Source of the DNA: Helicostylum pulchrum | Taxonomy: Eukaryota; Mucoromycota; Mucoromycetes; Mucorales; Mucoraceae | Reading direction: 5' to 3' | Assembly (NCBI GenBank): GCA_025677825.1 | Contig: JAIXMO010000030.1 | Span: 310,001-374,000 of the forward strand | Length of the DNA: 64,000 nucleotides | Shown here: one piece after another, positions 1 to 11,017 of the stretch | Layout: each line of letters begins with the position of its first letter | Numbering within the stretch: position 1 is the first letter of the stretch | Program-made: the position numbers and the translations under genes | Notes under the pieces: generated by a model | Database searches by the model: none | What the model saw: the letters and a program-made list of their open reading frames with translations, nothing else | What the model was told of the DNA's origin: nothing

Positions 1-348
1 AATGTGTCGCGAAACTATTAAAAGGGGAGATGACGGGGAGTTAATATGTACTTAATACAATAAAGCAAATGATAAAAAATGTATGAAACGGTATAAAAAA
101 AAATACCCTAAAATGAATTAGTATCGACTACAGGAAACTGTTTTTTTTTTCTTTTTTTTTGTTTTATTTATTTTTTCTTCTCCTTTGTAATGAGATCAAT
201 TAACATCATGTTCTTAATTCCCTTGTTTTTTTTTTTCATATAAAAAATAATAAAAAAAAAGAGATAAATAAATAACGTTTACTAGTTTGTATTTCTTTCT
301 TTCTTTCTTTCTTTTTTTTTCTTCTTGTTATACTAAAATAGAAAAATA
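1..348. other. AT-rich 5' flank of the DUF2415 gene
   Basis: No coding sequence could be supported here. The stretch is made of A and T runs, with a pyrimidine-rich CTTT repeat at about 295-325 just ahead of the first gene's start codon. It is probably promoter and 5' untranslated sequence for the gene that starts at 349. Confidence 0.5.
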
Positions 349-2298
349 ATGAATCAAGGTTGGAATACGACAACCTTAGAGTATGAAACAGAATACAATA
401 ACTCTTTTGTGCAAGACGAAGACGACAATGAATCAGAGTACTCTTTAGATTATGAATTTCCAGGACCTCGTTATCCAAATTATAGAACAACAGTTGACGA
501 CGACGATATTGCCTCTCAACTCTCGGATGAAGAATTAGAACAAGATGCGCCGAGATTCGACATGTGGGATGATGATCCGTATAATGACTTTACCTGGGAA
601 TCCAATGATATGCAATTAACAAAGTTTATGAAGCGAAAGAAGAAAGAATTAAATGATGTTAGTTTTTGGAAAAAAGAAAGAGGATGCCCTCAACAAATGC
701 AATACTCTTGTTCTTCTACCAATCATGATCAATCAGCCAATGCTATTTGTTTAGTGCAATCAAATTATGGATTATCTGAAGAATTATATGCAGTTTATAG
801 AGATCGAATTATTCAATGTGGTAAGGCACCAAGTCAAGTTAGCGACGACAACAACAAAATACATGAGAATCGAAGCCAGAAAAGAGATACTACTTGGTTA
901 GAACGAGATGGTGAAGAACACACTTGTAATATAAACAACAAGTTTGCAGATACACGTCAATCTGTTTCATTATCAAAATCATATAAACCAATTACTATAC
1001 GACGAGAAGAAGAAGAAGATAAAGAAGCGAGTAGATTACAACCATTTACGAAATATATAAAGAGAAGTGATTATCCTGCATTAACGCAAGATTCATATTT
1101 ATCATTAGGATTTGAACCACAATGTTTGGCGCAAAAGTATGGATATATGGCGATTGGAGGTGTAGAGGGAGAATTTGAATTATATTGCTGTATTGATCCA
1201 GCAATACCAGTTAAAATATGGGGAACAAAATTTAAAGGAAAAGATAATGTAATGCTCATGACGAATTCAATTCAATTAGTACGATGGGAGAATAAAATAA
1301 CACAAGAATATCAACATATGCTAATTGGTTGTATGAATGAAGCAGGCCTTTTATTTTATCATTTACCACCCCACAGAGAATGTAAATCATTTCGAGGACA
1401 AAAAAATGTAGAATCTATTGTAAAATTACATTCTCATTTAAGAAGTTTTAATGGTGTACCGATTAATGATACTAAATTAAGTCCGGATGGATCTAAGCTC
1501 GTTTGTGTGGGTGATGATAATATTGTATTTATAATACATGTTTTTCATTGTAACACAACAGGTGCAATTAGTTTTAGTCCTCCCACAGAAATGGTGATAC
1601 CACCACAAATATTTCAACAAAAGTCGATGAAATCAACGCCTTATTCTTCTCAATATGTTTGTTGGAGTGCTTCCAGCCAATATTTTGCTCATACATCTGA
1701 TTCACACAACTTGGTTTTAATTTGGAGAACCTGTACTCGAGAAATATTATATGCCATTGATGCTGTTGGATATACCTATGCTATTTCATTTCACCCTAAA
1801 TTAGATAACATACTTGTGTTTACAAATAGGTATGGTTACTTTCATACCATAGACCTATCAAATATTTTACGCTTTGGTCAACAAACAAATTATTCTCGAG
1901 GACATAAATGCTTAGCAACTTGCAATCAAGATCTATACCACGCCGTATTTCATACAAGCCATTTACAAATAAATCATGAAATCACCATGGTTTCTTTTAG
2001 AGGTGAAATCGATACAAGACTACGAATTTTAGCGAAAATAAATGGTATCGAATGGTCAAAGGACGGTAATTACCTATACTTGGCTACAAAGAAGCGAGTA
2101 CTAGCCTACCAGTTTAATATGACTCAAGTCATACCTTCTCTTTTGGATATTACTGGTGGTCATGTTAAAAAAATACTGGAACAGTCTTGTTCCAAAAGGA
2201 AAAAACCCAACAAAACCTTGTATGATTGGTCAAGAATACCTCATCACATTCAATCCAGGATTTTAGGTGACACACAAGAACTAGCTTGCCACAGATAA
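349..2298 (+). CDS. DUF2415-type WD40-like protein
   Basis: Intronless gene for 649 aa. The first ~150 residues are acidic and low-complexity, with many Asp/Glu clusters. The rest has the repeated Trp/Asp beta-propeller-like pattern of fungal WD proteins carrying the DUF2415 region, for example the LSPDGSKLVCVGDD and WSASSQYFAHTSDSHNLVLIW segments at about residues 380-465. From family knowledge, such proteins are uncharacterised cytosolic or nuclear WD-repeat proteins in fungi; no catalytic role is known. The first ATG after a T-rich leader is taken as start. The coding strand is continuous with no frameshift. The family assignment is by recognition of sequence style and could be another WD40 subfamily. 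Confidence 0.75.
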   Translation: MNQGWNTTTLEYETEYNNSFVQDEDDNESEYSLDYEFPGPRYPNYRTTVDDDDIASQLSDEELEQDAPRFDMWDDDPYNDFTWESNDMQLTKFMKRKKKELNDVSFWKKERGCPQQMQYSCSSTNHDQSANAICLVQSNYGLSEELYAVYRDRIIQCGKAPSQVSDDNNKIHENRSQKRDTTWLERDGEEHTCNINNKFADTRQSVSLSKSYKPITIRREEEEDKEASRLQPFTKYIKRSDYPALTQDSYLSLGFEPQCLAQKYGYMAIGGVEGEFELYCCIDPAIPVKIWGTKFKGKDNVMLMTNSIQLVRWENKITQEYQHMLIGCMNEAGLLFYHLPPHRECKSFRGQKNVESIVKLHSHLRSFNGVPINDTKLSPDGSKLVCVGDDNIVFIIHVFHCNTTGAISFSPPTEMVIPPQIFQQKSMKSTPYSSQYVCWSASSQYFAHTSDSHNLVLIWRTCTREILYAIDAVGYTYAISFHPKLDNILVFTNRYGYFHTIDLSNILRFGQQTNYSRGHKCLATCNQDLYHAVFHTSHLQINHEITMVSFRGEIDTRLRILAKINGIEWSKDGNYLYLATKKRVLAYQFNMTQVIPSLLDITGGHVKKILEQSCSKRKKPNKTLYDWSRIPHHIQSRILGDTQELACHR

Positions 2299-2357
2299 AA
2301 AAATAAAATAAAACAATAAAAAAGGAATTTTCTTCTATTATACTTTTTTAAAAAAAA

Positions 2358-3357
2358 ATGCTTCCAGAAGATGAACAATCAGGCTGTCAGTTACTAGACT
2401 CGTTTGCTATATTTGTACAACTTGTATTAGCTACCTTAGCTTTCTCTACTCTCATTTTAAAACGTCAAAGAGAATCACCACAGAGACCAGTATTAATATG
2501 GTATACATATTTATACTAGCCTATATGTTTAAATAGTACTCTTATTATTAGCATTACAATAGGTCTTTTGATGTTAGTAAACAACTGATTGGAGGCATAG
2601 TAATTCACAGTTTGAATTTAATAGCTTCTCATTTATTTGGAAAAAGTCTTGACGGAGAACCGGAATCAAATCCCTGTGTTTGGTAAGCTAGTAGACTAAA
2701 GCTATGTGTATGTATATACTGTTATAACTTTGACACATTATAATATAGGTACTTTTTAAATATATTTGTCGATACAACTCTCGGTGTGTTAATTATTTGG
2801 GGAGTACTTTCGTTGGTAAAAGTCATGGCAACACATTATCGATTAAATGGTTTTCAAAGTGGTGTCTATGGAGAACCGCCTATTGAGAATCAAATCAAGA
2901 TTTGGTTTAAACAATTAAGCGCATATATTGTAGCCTTGGTAACCATGAAGGTACTTGTGTTAATTTTGTTTAGTATTTGTCCTTGGTTAGAAGATTTTGG
3001 TGAATGGGTGCTTGGCTGGACCAAGGGAAATTACAGACTTCAAGTATTGTTTGTCATGTTAATGTAAAGTATACGTATTATTTTAGTATTTAAATGTATA
3101 CTAATCTAACAATACATAGATTCCCTTTGGTAATGAATATTGTTCAATTCTGGATTGTAGATACGATTGTTAAACATAAAACGACTGTACCTATTCGATT
3201 AGATAGTGATGAGGAATTGGCTAATGATACATTAATTTCTGATGGTGATTACATATCAGATGCAGAAGATGTTGATTCATTTAAAATTCAACAACGATCC
3301 TCCAGTGTATCCGATGAAAGTTTATATGAATTAAGAACCAGTGCCAATACAAAATAA
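2358..3357 (+). CDS. STIMATE/TMEM110-like multi-spanning membrane protein (YPL162C family)
   Basis: Four exons: 2358-2500, 2563-2682, 2749-3063 and 3120-3357. The phases join cleanly to a 271-aa protein. The N-terminus has a hydrophobic segment (FAIFVQLVLATLAF) and further membrane spans follow, including a conserved-looking core with NIFVDTTLG and VIWGVLSLVKVMATHY-like residues and GFQSGVYGEPP. This order is typical of the TMEM110/STIMATE family, called vacuolar membrane protein in yeasts and an ER-plasma-membrane junction regulator in animals. The C-terminal ~60 residues are acidic and hydrophilic. The gene begins 59 bp after the stop of the previous gene on the same strand. Start is the only upstream ATG in frame with exon 1. 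Confidence 0.85.
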
Positions 3358-4070
3358 AAATAAAAGTACATTTAACATACCCTAACTAACTACTACACTC
3401 ATGTGTATTAAAACCGCAGAACATCTACTACTGAGATGTATGTATATTCGGCTTACAGGGAAACGTAAGAATACCGTTCACAGCGGGTACATCATTACTG
3501 GAGATTTATATAAGCTATGACACGAAAGAAATTTCGTCATTATTCATGCTTCTCTTTTGGTCACTTTCTGATAAACTTTAAAATAAATCGTCATTATTTC
3601 ATATTAACTATTAAAGATACAATGTTGGCCTGGAACCACCAGTTAATATATTTTTAGAGTCACTTTCTGATGAATTACTTGATACAACGTCACTTACTGG
3701 ACAATATGGGAAAGAATTTTACAGGGAATACATTTATCTTCTAAAAAAATACTAATGCTCATGAATTAATACGGACTTCCACTGACGAAAAGCAAACCTT
3801 TTTTTAATTTGACGTCGCATCATACGCATTTTTTTGCTTCAGAATCATCAATTTTGATGCTTTGGACATAGACAAAAAGAACAACAAAACGTTTTAATTG
3901 AAAACAACGGGTCTCCGAACTCTCGTAAAGCAAATTTTTTTATCGCTAAAACCCCCTCATGATAAAAAAAAACACCTGGTGCGCGTATCCTTCTCCTACT
4001 TTTTCTTTTTCTTTTTTTTTTGCTTCCTCTTTTTATTTTTTCGCAGCAATACCCTCCTTTTCTCCCTCAC
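3358..4070. other. Intergenic, no gene seen
   Basis: About 700 bp without a supportable open frame. It holds a poly-T/pyrimidine tract at 4003-4050 immediately before the next start codon, a common promoter style in this window. A 12-base word (TCACTTTCTGAT) occurs twice near 3562 and 3660, of no clear meaning. Confidence 0.4.
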
Positions 4071-5160
4071 ATGCAACGTTCTATTCGCTTAAAACCAATT
4101 AGACAATTATTCTTACAAAGAAGAACCGTTTTTAATGATTCTTCTCGACCTTTTCCTCCTCCACAACCAACGAGACCAATTGATCATTTAGACGATATAA
4201 ATAGCAACAATAACAAGCACGTTTTTTCACCTACTCTAGATGCCGTAGTAGATGATCCCACATTACAAGCAAATAAAGATCCTTTTGCATTTAGACAAAG
4301 TCATCACTTTGATACATATCAAGTCTTGATCGATTTACAATCTCAAGGTTTTACTAGAAAACAAGCAGAAGTTATTATGAAGGGTATTAAGTTCCGTCTT
4401 CGTGAATGGTAAAGTATCAGCTACTAAGAAATTAAGAAATCATGGAATTTTAAAAGTGCAAGATATTTTGTTATTTAGTACTGCTTCAGTAAGACAACAA
4501 TTATTACAAAAATCGGATTTAGAAAATGTAAGGGGTCCACAACACACACGAATACGAACACACGGTTTTTTTTTGTTGAGTCTAACCAACACAATTTTAT
4601 ATATTTATACAGGAATCTTATTTATTTAGAGCTGCATTATCTGAATTAAGAACAGAAGTACAAGTGATGCGTAGAAATGATATGCAAATGCTTCAAACCG
4701 AAATGTCATTGATTACACGAGAAGTAGATTCGTTAGAACAAAGGTTAAGTGAAGGTGTTGCCGATATGAAGAATGAAATTCAAATGGATATGAATAACAG
4801 AAAGAACGAGACGCGTCAAGATCAAAAAAAGATGGATATGCAAATTCAAGAAATCAATAACAAATTTACTATTCGACTTGGTGATATTAGAACCGAGATT
4901 GAAGCTGTCAGATGGGAAACAATTTGGAAAGGAATGAGTAAGGTTTTTTTTTTAAAAAAAAATATTTATATTTACTAACCCGAAAAAAAAAAGCTGGCGT
5001 CGCTTTAGCAGGACTGACAATCGCTAGTTTGGGTTACCTATTAACCAGATACTCTGTAAGAAAGGCTACATTAGCAAGATTAGAAGATGATAAAAAGAGA
5101 AAGATTAAACAAGAAGAAGCAAGTCGTGCTGGTACAGCTGATATGGAAGTTATATATTAA
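4071..5160 (+). CDS. FMP32: MCUR1/FMP32-like mitochondrial coiled-coil protein (DUF1640)
   Basis: Exons 4071-4408, 4479-4527, 4613-4937 and 4994-5160 give 292 aa. The first ~20 residues are Arg/Lys-rich without acids (MQRSIRLKPIRQLFLQRR), a mitochondrial presequence. The body has the family signature around GFTRKQAEVIMKGIKFRLRE, then SDLEN, FRAALSELRTE and a long coiled coil ending in NNKFTIRLGDIRTEIE. One C-terminal membrane span follows (GVALAGLTIASLGYLLTRY) and a short basic tail. From family knowledge this is the inner-membrane DUF1640/CCDC90 family, linked to the calcium uniporter or to proline/cytochrome oxidase functions. The start at 4071 is chosen because it gives the presequence. 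The gene is convergent with TRAP-alpha, 82 bp apart. Confidence 0.88.
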
Positions 5161-5242
5161 AATAAACAAAAAAAAAATTTGAAGGAAAAAGATTTATTAT
5201 TCAGTTATTATTATGTATTTATATGTACGGTCATTTTTTTTT

Positions 5243-6296
5243 TTACTTCTTGGAAGATCTCTTCTTCATCTTGGGAGAAGTCTTTCTAGGGCTGCTCAAG
5301 TTAAGATGATGTTCAGGAATCCAAGATTGATCCAAAACCATCTCACCCTTCTCATCACGATGAGTAGCACGTTCAGCAACTTCTTCAACCTTCTTTGACT
5401 TCTTGGCCTTCTTGGCATCAACGAAGAAAGCTTCACGGACAATATAACCAACACCACCAGCAGCAGCAAGAAGAACAGCATAAAGAACAAGGCTATATAC
5501 ATATACATATAATCTTAATAACTTCTCTCTCTCTATTTTTCTCTCTTTTTCTCTATAATACTTACAGTTGAGCATCGAACCAAGATCCCTCAGGTTCAGT
5601 GACAGTAATAGTACCGTTATAACCAACAACACGAATAACAGTTTCCTATTATATACCGTTAACCTTTTTTCTATTCAATTACTAAAACACAAAATGATTG
5701 GCTTACATCAACCAACAAGTCAACAAAGACAGTTAAACCGTGCTCTCCAGGAGCGTACTCGGAATAAAAGTTGTAAGGAATTTGAAGAGAGGCACCAGCG
5801 GCAAGAGGCTTACCATAACGAGTGGCAGTCAACTGATATTCCACATAATAGTTAGTATAAGCCGTGCGTGTATGCGTGTATATATAAAAAACTAATTATT
5901 ACTTACATTGCGAACAATTTGGGAATAATCATCAACCTTATGAACTTGACCAGAAACAGCAAACACAGTATAAGGAGACTTTTCCTTGTTTACAATATCC
6001 AAAACAACCTTGTTACGTTGTCCGTTAACAATCACTATTAAAAAAATTAGATGATGAGATGATGAAAAGTGATGATGAAGATTATATAATACGTACTACC
6101 GAATGGGTTGTCAGGGAATTCAGCAGTGACTTCGACATTAGTAGCAACACGTTGCTCAGTTTGAGCAGAGACTAACAGTAACAAAATAAAAAATTAAGAC
6201 GCGTTTTTTTACTTTCAATTCGATTGTTATCACTTTACCAACGCCAGCAACAAGTGCCAAACCAAGAGCCCAGAGAGAAGAGAATTTAACCATCAT
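5243..6296 (-). CDS. SSR1: Translocon-associated protein subunit alpha (TRAP-alpha)
   Basis: Six exons on the minus strand: 6239-6296, 6100-6171, 5907-6034, 5707-5832, 5566-5645 and 5243-5492. They total 237 aa. It has an N-terminal signal peptide (MMVKFSSLWALGLALVAGV), a luminal beta-sandwich portion with NGQRNKVVLDIVNKE, LTATRYG and GSWFDAQL, a membrane span (LYAVLLAAAGGVGYIV) and a basic cytosolic tail with QSWIPEHHL and SSPRK. The DxSWIP plus SPRK tail is characteristic of TRAP-alpha/SSR1. Family role: ER membrane protein associated with the Sec61 translocon that helps insertion of some signal peptides. Two tandem ATGs make residue 1 or 2 the start. The short introns interrupt the gene every ~25-40 codons. 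Confidence 0.9.
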
Positions 6297-6957
6297 TTTT
6301 AGTTTCTTCTTTTTTTTTTTCAAAAACAATAAAAATAAAGAAGAGAAAAAGAAACTTTCAAATAATATTTGTACAATTATAAAAAAAAAAGGGTTGTTTC
6401 GTATTGATTGGTGTACACAGTTGATCCAATAAATTATGTCCAATCAGAAATAAAATGTCTCCTCTTGAAATGTGGAGAGATTCTGTCTCTTTTGATTTTT
6501 TGAATACATTTGCTTCCATTATGGATAAGCTTGTCGGCATCACAGTTATTTATCGCGTCTTCTCCAGCACATAAATTGATTTCGTTTCGACCATGATCTA
6601 TAGCAGCAAACTTACAAACTATTTCTATTTTTTCATGATCAAAATTAAAAAAAAAAGATCACACAAGTGTTCTCTAAACGTTTTTATTTATAATTATACA
6701 CGGTAAAGGATACATATACTTTAATATTTGTCCCAGTGAAACATATCGCCTCGGGTAACTTAGATGACTGCATGTAAAAAAAAAAAATCTCTCTTCTCAT
6801 TTGTCTTTGTTAAAACTATCATCTTAAATTGGTAGTGAAAATACGGTATTTTATTCTAAAAACTACAAGTAATAGAATAGTAACTTGGGTTCTCCCAATG
6901 AGTCTGGTCACTTCTTTTTTTCCTCAATTTAGTCTAGGTTCTGGTTTGGGGGCCAAA
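6297..6957. other. Intergenic between TRAP-alpha and LAMTOR2
   Basis: Upstream region of TRAP-alpha (minus) and 3' side of LAMTOR2 (minus). The only frame of note is a 39-codon ATG frame on the plus strand at 6455-6574, listed separately. The remainder is A/T runs. Confidence 0.4.
6455..6574 (+). CDS. Candidate small protein (39 aa), unrecognised
   Basis: An ATG-started frame encodes 39 residues beginning MSPLEMWRDSVSFDF and ending with IYRVFSST. It has balanced amino-acid content and an amphipathic/hydrophobic C-terminal half (MDKLVGITVIYRVF), unlike the poly-Lys or poly-Phe noise frames nearby. No family is recognised. It could be a small membrane-associated protein, the terminal exon of something larger, or chance. 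Support is only the open frame and composition. Confidence 0.2.
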   Translation: MSPLEMWRDSVSFDFLNTFASIMDKLVGITVIYRVFSST

Positions 6958-7479
6958 TTATGTCGTGTATTCTTGATATGGTGCTACTTGTTGTAAAGGC
7001 TCTTCAAGGTGGTTCTTTAATGCTTCTGCTTTAGCTTTTAATATACCCAAATCAACTTTAAATTCTCCAACAAGACATAATAGCATGGCTCCGATACCTG
7101 TAACAAACACAATACCCTCCTATATTATATAAACTCACTGTTAAATAATAATAATAACAATAATAAACTGCACAAAAAAAACTTTACTTGACAGTGCAAT
7201 ATTTGGTATTTTAGATGGCTATCTCTACTCTTGTATGTATTCCAGATATTAGCTGAAATGGCTGAATATATTGTAGCATCTTTATCATTATCTGCTGCAA
7301 AAGATATTAACGATCCTTCACTGGTCATTATTCTATAAAAAAAAAAGGGGGGAGCATTACTATCATCATGACTGCTCCTCTAAACTTGTTTCTTTCTCTC
7401 TTATTTCTTACAAGGCTGCTTTAATACCATTGTGTAATGACTGTCTCAAAACTTGTGAGATTACCTTTGGTTTCAACAT
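6958..7479 (-). CDS. LAMTOR2: Ragulator/LAMTOR2-like roadblock protein
   Basis: Three exons: 7412-7479, 7188-7332 and 6958-7119, encoding 124 aa, very close to the usual LAMTOR2 length of 125. Diagnostic stretches are MLKPKVISQVLRQ at the N-terminus, TSEGSLISFA, SAISANIWNTYK, ILHCQEG and LGILKAKAEALKNHLEEPL at the C-terminus. They follow the single roadblock/LC7 alpha-beta fold in order. Family role: one of the two roadblock subunits that form the core heterodimer of the Ragulator scaffold, which tethers Rag GTPases and TORC1 to the vacuole or lysosome. The gene is divergent from the small gene at 7676, sharing a ~200-bp promoter region. Confidence 0.92.
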
Positions 7480-7618
7480 GAGTGTAAAAAAAAGAAATAG
7501 CGATTCAAAGGTTTTTTGTTTTGTTTTGTTTTTGACCTGGCGACAAATCACGTGTAGAGTAAATCTGTCGTGAGCATGAGAAAAACGTTATTAACAATAT
7601 TATTTCTCGTTTAAAATG

Positions 7619-7627
7619 TATATAAAG
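7619..7627 (+). promoter_or_regulatory. TATA-like box upstream of the 7676 gene
   Basis: TATATAAAG lies about 50 bp upstream of the ATG at 7676 and is followed by a poly-T/CT tract. The position and sequence fit a TATA element; no transcription data are available. Confidence 0.35.
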
Positions 7628-7675
7628 TAAACCGTGTGATTTTTTTTTTCTTTTTTTTCTTCTTATATATTGAAG

Positions 7676-8089
7676 ATGATTCCTTTGTTATTCGGTTTAG
7701 CATTCGGCGCCTATTGCGGTGCAGGAGTAGTAAATATGATGAATGACAACACGATTATCATAAAGGAGACAACATCAACATTTACTACCAGAAATAATTC
7801 GGGGCCTGCTAAGCCAGCTGTAAGGCAAGGGCAAAGACAGGCAAATGGACAGGCACAAAGACAAGCACAAAGACAAGAAATTGGACAAGCACAACCTCAA
7901 GGTTCGGCAAGAACTCAAAAGAGAAACGCTCAAAGAAAAAGAAGTAATGCGAGAAAGGAACAGGAAGCAATTGAAAGTACTGCCTTCACTAAAACTACAA
8001 ATACGTATATCTACAGCCGTGCAAAAATTGTAGTTGTAACACCAGTTGTACGTAATAGTAGCAGAAGGAAAAATTTAGCATTAAAATAA
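7676..8089 (+). CDS. Small Gln/Arg-rich protein with N-terminal hydrophobic segment
   Basis: Single-exon frame of 137 aa from the ATG at 7676. Residues 1-20 are hydrophobic (MIPLLFGLAFGAYCGAGVV) and could be a signal peptide or membrane anchor. Residues ~45-90 form a degenerate repeat based on GQAQRQ / RQANGQ units, then an Arg/Lys-rich stretch. The C-terminus is basic (SSRRKNLALK). No family is recognised. A TATA-like box and a T-rich leader precede it, and it is divergent from LAMTOR2. The repeat suggests fast evolution or slippage. It may be a lineage-specific secreted or membrane protein; function unknown. Confidence 0.5.
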   Translation: MIPLLFGLAFGAYCGAGVVNMMNDNTIIIKETTSTFTTRNNSGPAKPAVRQGQRQANGQAQRQAQRQEIGQAQPQGSARTQKRNAQRKRSNARKEQEAIESTAFTKTTNTYIYSRAKIVVVTPVVRNSSRRKNLALK

Positions 8090-8426
8090 AACTTTTTTTT
8101 AATGTGTTGTGGTTCACCACCATACTTGAACGTCGGGATCCTATCGCACGGACCAACAGTAAATAATTGAGTTGTAATTGCATTTTACAAGTCTTACACA
8201 AAAAAAAAGGACGTGAGCATAAAGCAAAATATTACACAACTCTAACTATAATATGTATACACATATGTATATACCTATATATATAAAGACGATTCAGAGA
8301 AATTTTAAAGTAAAAAAAAATATAACGATTGAGTTTGTGACAAGAAAATTTAAGCTTACGGTGGTTGTTCTGCTTAGTTTAATTTTATTAAAAAGAGATG
8401 CAATAATATGACAAAAATAAAGAAAT

Positions 8427-11017
8427 TTAAAGCTTATCGTAGTACTTATCGAGACCGGGAATATCTTCAACGAGACCCTTTCTCTTACGGACGACACGAA
8501 TGATATCGTAAACCTTGTTTCCGGGTTCGGTAGGGTTTCCGGGCATGATTTGCCAATGATCGAAGACAGCTTGAGGGAAAGCTTGACCACCAGTAGCGGC
8601 ACGAAGATCAGCAGTGAAACCGAAAGATTCGTTAACGGGCAAGTAGGCCTTGACAGCAACCATGGGGGTACCGGGTTTTTGTTCTTCAGAGAAGACTTGA
8701 CCACGACGTCTGTTAAGACAAGAGTAGATACCACCGATAGCGGAATCGGGACATTGGATTTCGACGAGGTAGACGGGTTCTTGGATACCGGGGGTAGCGG
8801 TAAGAATAGAAGCGTACATGACACGACGACAAGTGGGGATAATTTGTCCACCACCACGATGGATAGCATCAGCATGAAGAGTGACATCGAGGATGTTGAA
8901 ACGAACGGAACGGACGTTTTCTTCAGCAACGGGACCTTCCTTGGTAGCCCATTGGAAAGCAGCAACACAAGAATCCTTGATTTCACCGAGGTATTGGACT
9001 TGCTTGGTAACATCAACAAGGACGTTAGGACCAGTACCGTCAGGACCGAAACACCAGATCTTACGAGCTTCAGTAACATCCCATTCGTACTTATCAGCTA
9101 AGACACGAGCACGGAGCTTGAAATCATCCTTGGCAGAGATCTTACCAGCATCAATCTCATCAGCGAGTTCATCAGCGAGAGGAAGAGCACGCATGTAGAT
9201 ACGGTTATGCTTGTTAGGAGACTTGGAAAGACAGTCAATGGTAGATTCGGCAGTGACGGTTTCACGGTATTGGACAACGGGGTCACCAGTCTTAAGAGGA
9301 ACTTGAGCGTGATCCTCTTCCAAATCCTTCAAACAAATTTCGAGATGGAGTTCACCAGCACCGGCAACAATATGTTCACCAGAGTCGGAAGTGAAACACA
9401 AGACACAAGGATCGGACTTAGCGAGACGCTTAAGACCTTCAACGAGCTTAGGGAGATCGTTAGCGTTCTTAACATCAACAGCAACTTGGACAACAGGGGA
9501 GACAGAGAACTTCATGACCTTCATGTTGTGAGCAACTTCAGAGGTGGTAATGGTACCAGACTTGACCAAGAATTGATCAACACCGACAAGACCAATAATG
9601 TTACCAGCGGGACAATCCTCAATGGCTTCAACATTACGTCCCATCATGAGAACAGTACGTTGGATAGACTTGACAGCAAGATCAGTCTTGGAACCGGGAA
9701 CATAGTTAGGACCTTGGATTCTGACCTTCATACCAGCACGAACGGTACCGGAGAAGACACGACCGAAAGCGTAGAAACGACCCTTATCGGAGGTGGGAAC
9801 CATCTTGGAGACATACAACATAAGAGGACCGTTAGGATCACAAGCAGTAATACCACGAGCACACTCATCATCAGCGGGACCTTCGTACAATTGACCACAA
9901 CGGTAAGCTTGAGAGGTAACGGGAGAGGGAAGATGGATACAGATCATCTCTAAAAGAGCATCACCAGCGGGCAAGAACTTACGCATAACGACCTTGAGGA
10001 GGGCCTTACCTTCCAAATCCTTCTCTTCAGCAGCAAGGTTAACTTCCAACTTTTCGAGGAGAACCTTGGTTTGATCCTTCTTGAAGTTCATGATAGAATC
10101 AAAGACACGGTAGATAGGATCCAAAATGAACATGTTGAAAGCACGTTCGAGTTGCTTACCCTCAGCATCAGTAGACTTGGTGGTCCACTTCTTGGTCTTA
10201 GGGTTGAAGTAGTTTTCACCCCAAAGCTTACCCATCATCTTCTCTCTATCAACACCAAACTTCTTGGCATAACGGATAGCGAATTGACGAAGAGTGAAAC
10301 CCCAACCGTGAAGACCGGAAGCAAAAGCAACGGTACCCTTTTCGGGGTAAACTTGAACATCACCGAGAGCTTCATCAACATAGGTGGAGATGATAACGTT
10401 AACGGATTCAATAGTACGAGAGAAAGACTATGTATATATTATGTTAATCTCTTATCTTGTGCGCCCAAAATATATATAATAAAACTTACGTTATAAAGTT
10501 CTTCCTTATCCAATTGGAGTTCGAGAAGAGCACGATCCATCTTGTTAAGACAGATAACGGGCTTAATACGTTCGTTCAAAGCTTGACGCAAGACAGTCTC
10601 GGTTTGGACACAGACACCATCAATACAATCAACAACAACAAGGGCACCATCGGTAACACGAAGGGCAGCGGTAACTTCAGAAGAGAAATCGACGTGACCA
10701 GGGGAATCGATCAAGTTAATCAAGAAAGCGGAACCGTTGGTCTTTTGGTTCTTAATTTCTTGAATATCAGTGGGGTCGCTCATTTGGAAATAAAGAGAAA
10801 TGGCAGTAGACTTGATAGTAATACCACGTTCTTGTTCATCCTTACGGGTATCCATGAAACGGGCCTCACCAGCGCGACCGGAAGAGATAATACCGGCCTT
10901 AGAGACAAGGGAATCGGTCAAGGTAGACTTACCGTGATCGACGTGAGCAATAACAGACATGTTACGCACATTGGTAACCTTGTCCATCAAAGTACGGATT
11001 TCTTCAATAGTGAAATT
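8427..11017 (-). CDS. EEF2: Translation elongation factor 2 (eEF2)
   Basis: Two large exons on the minus strand (10490-11017 and 8427-10427) encode residues 3-844, joined in phase across a 62-nt intron. The P-loop AHVDHGKS and DSPGHVDF of the GTPase domain, [15 protein letters not shown], the diphthamide loop [15 protein letters not shown] and the [17 protein letters not shown] domain V are all present. The C-terminus is DKYYDKL. Role: ribosomal translocation GTPase in the cytosol. The conserved N-terminus should be Met-Val-Asn-Phe; the splice acceptor falls just before Asn, so Met-Val must lie on a tiny upstream exon, which I could not place. Codon use is strongly biased (AAC, ACC, TTC, GGT), as expected for a highly expressed gene. 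Confidence 0.95.

Noticed and set aside
8294..9953. Several open frames antisense to or in other frames of EEF2
   Set aside because: They are shadows of the highly codon-biased EF2 gene; their composition (poly-Ser/Leu/Thr) reflects complementary codons.
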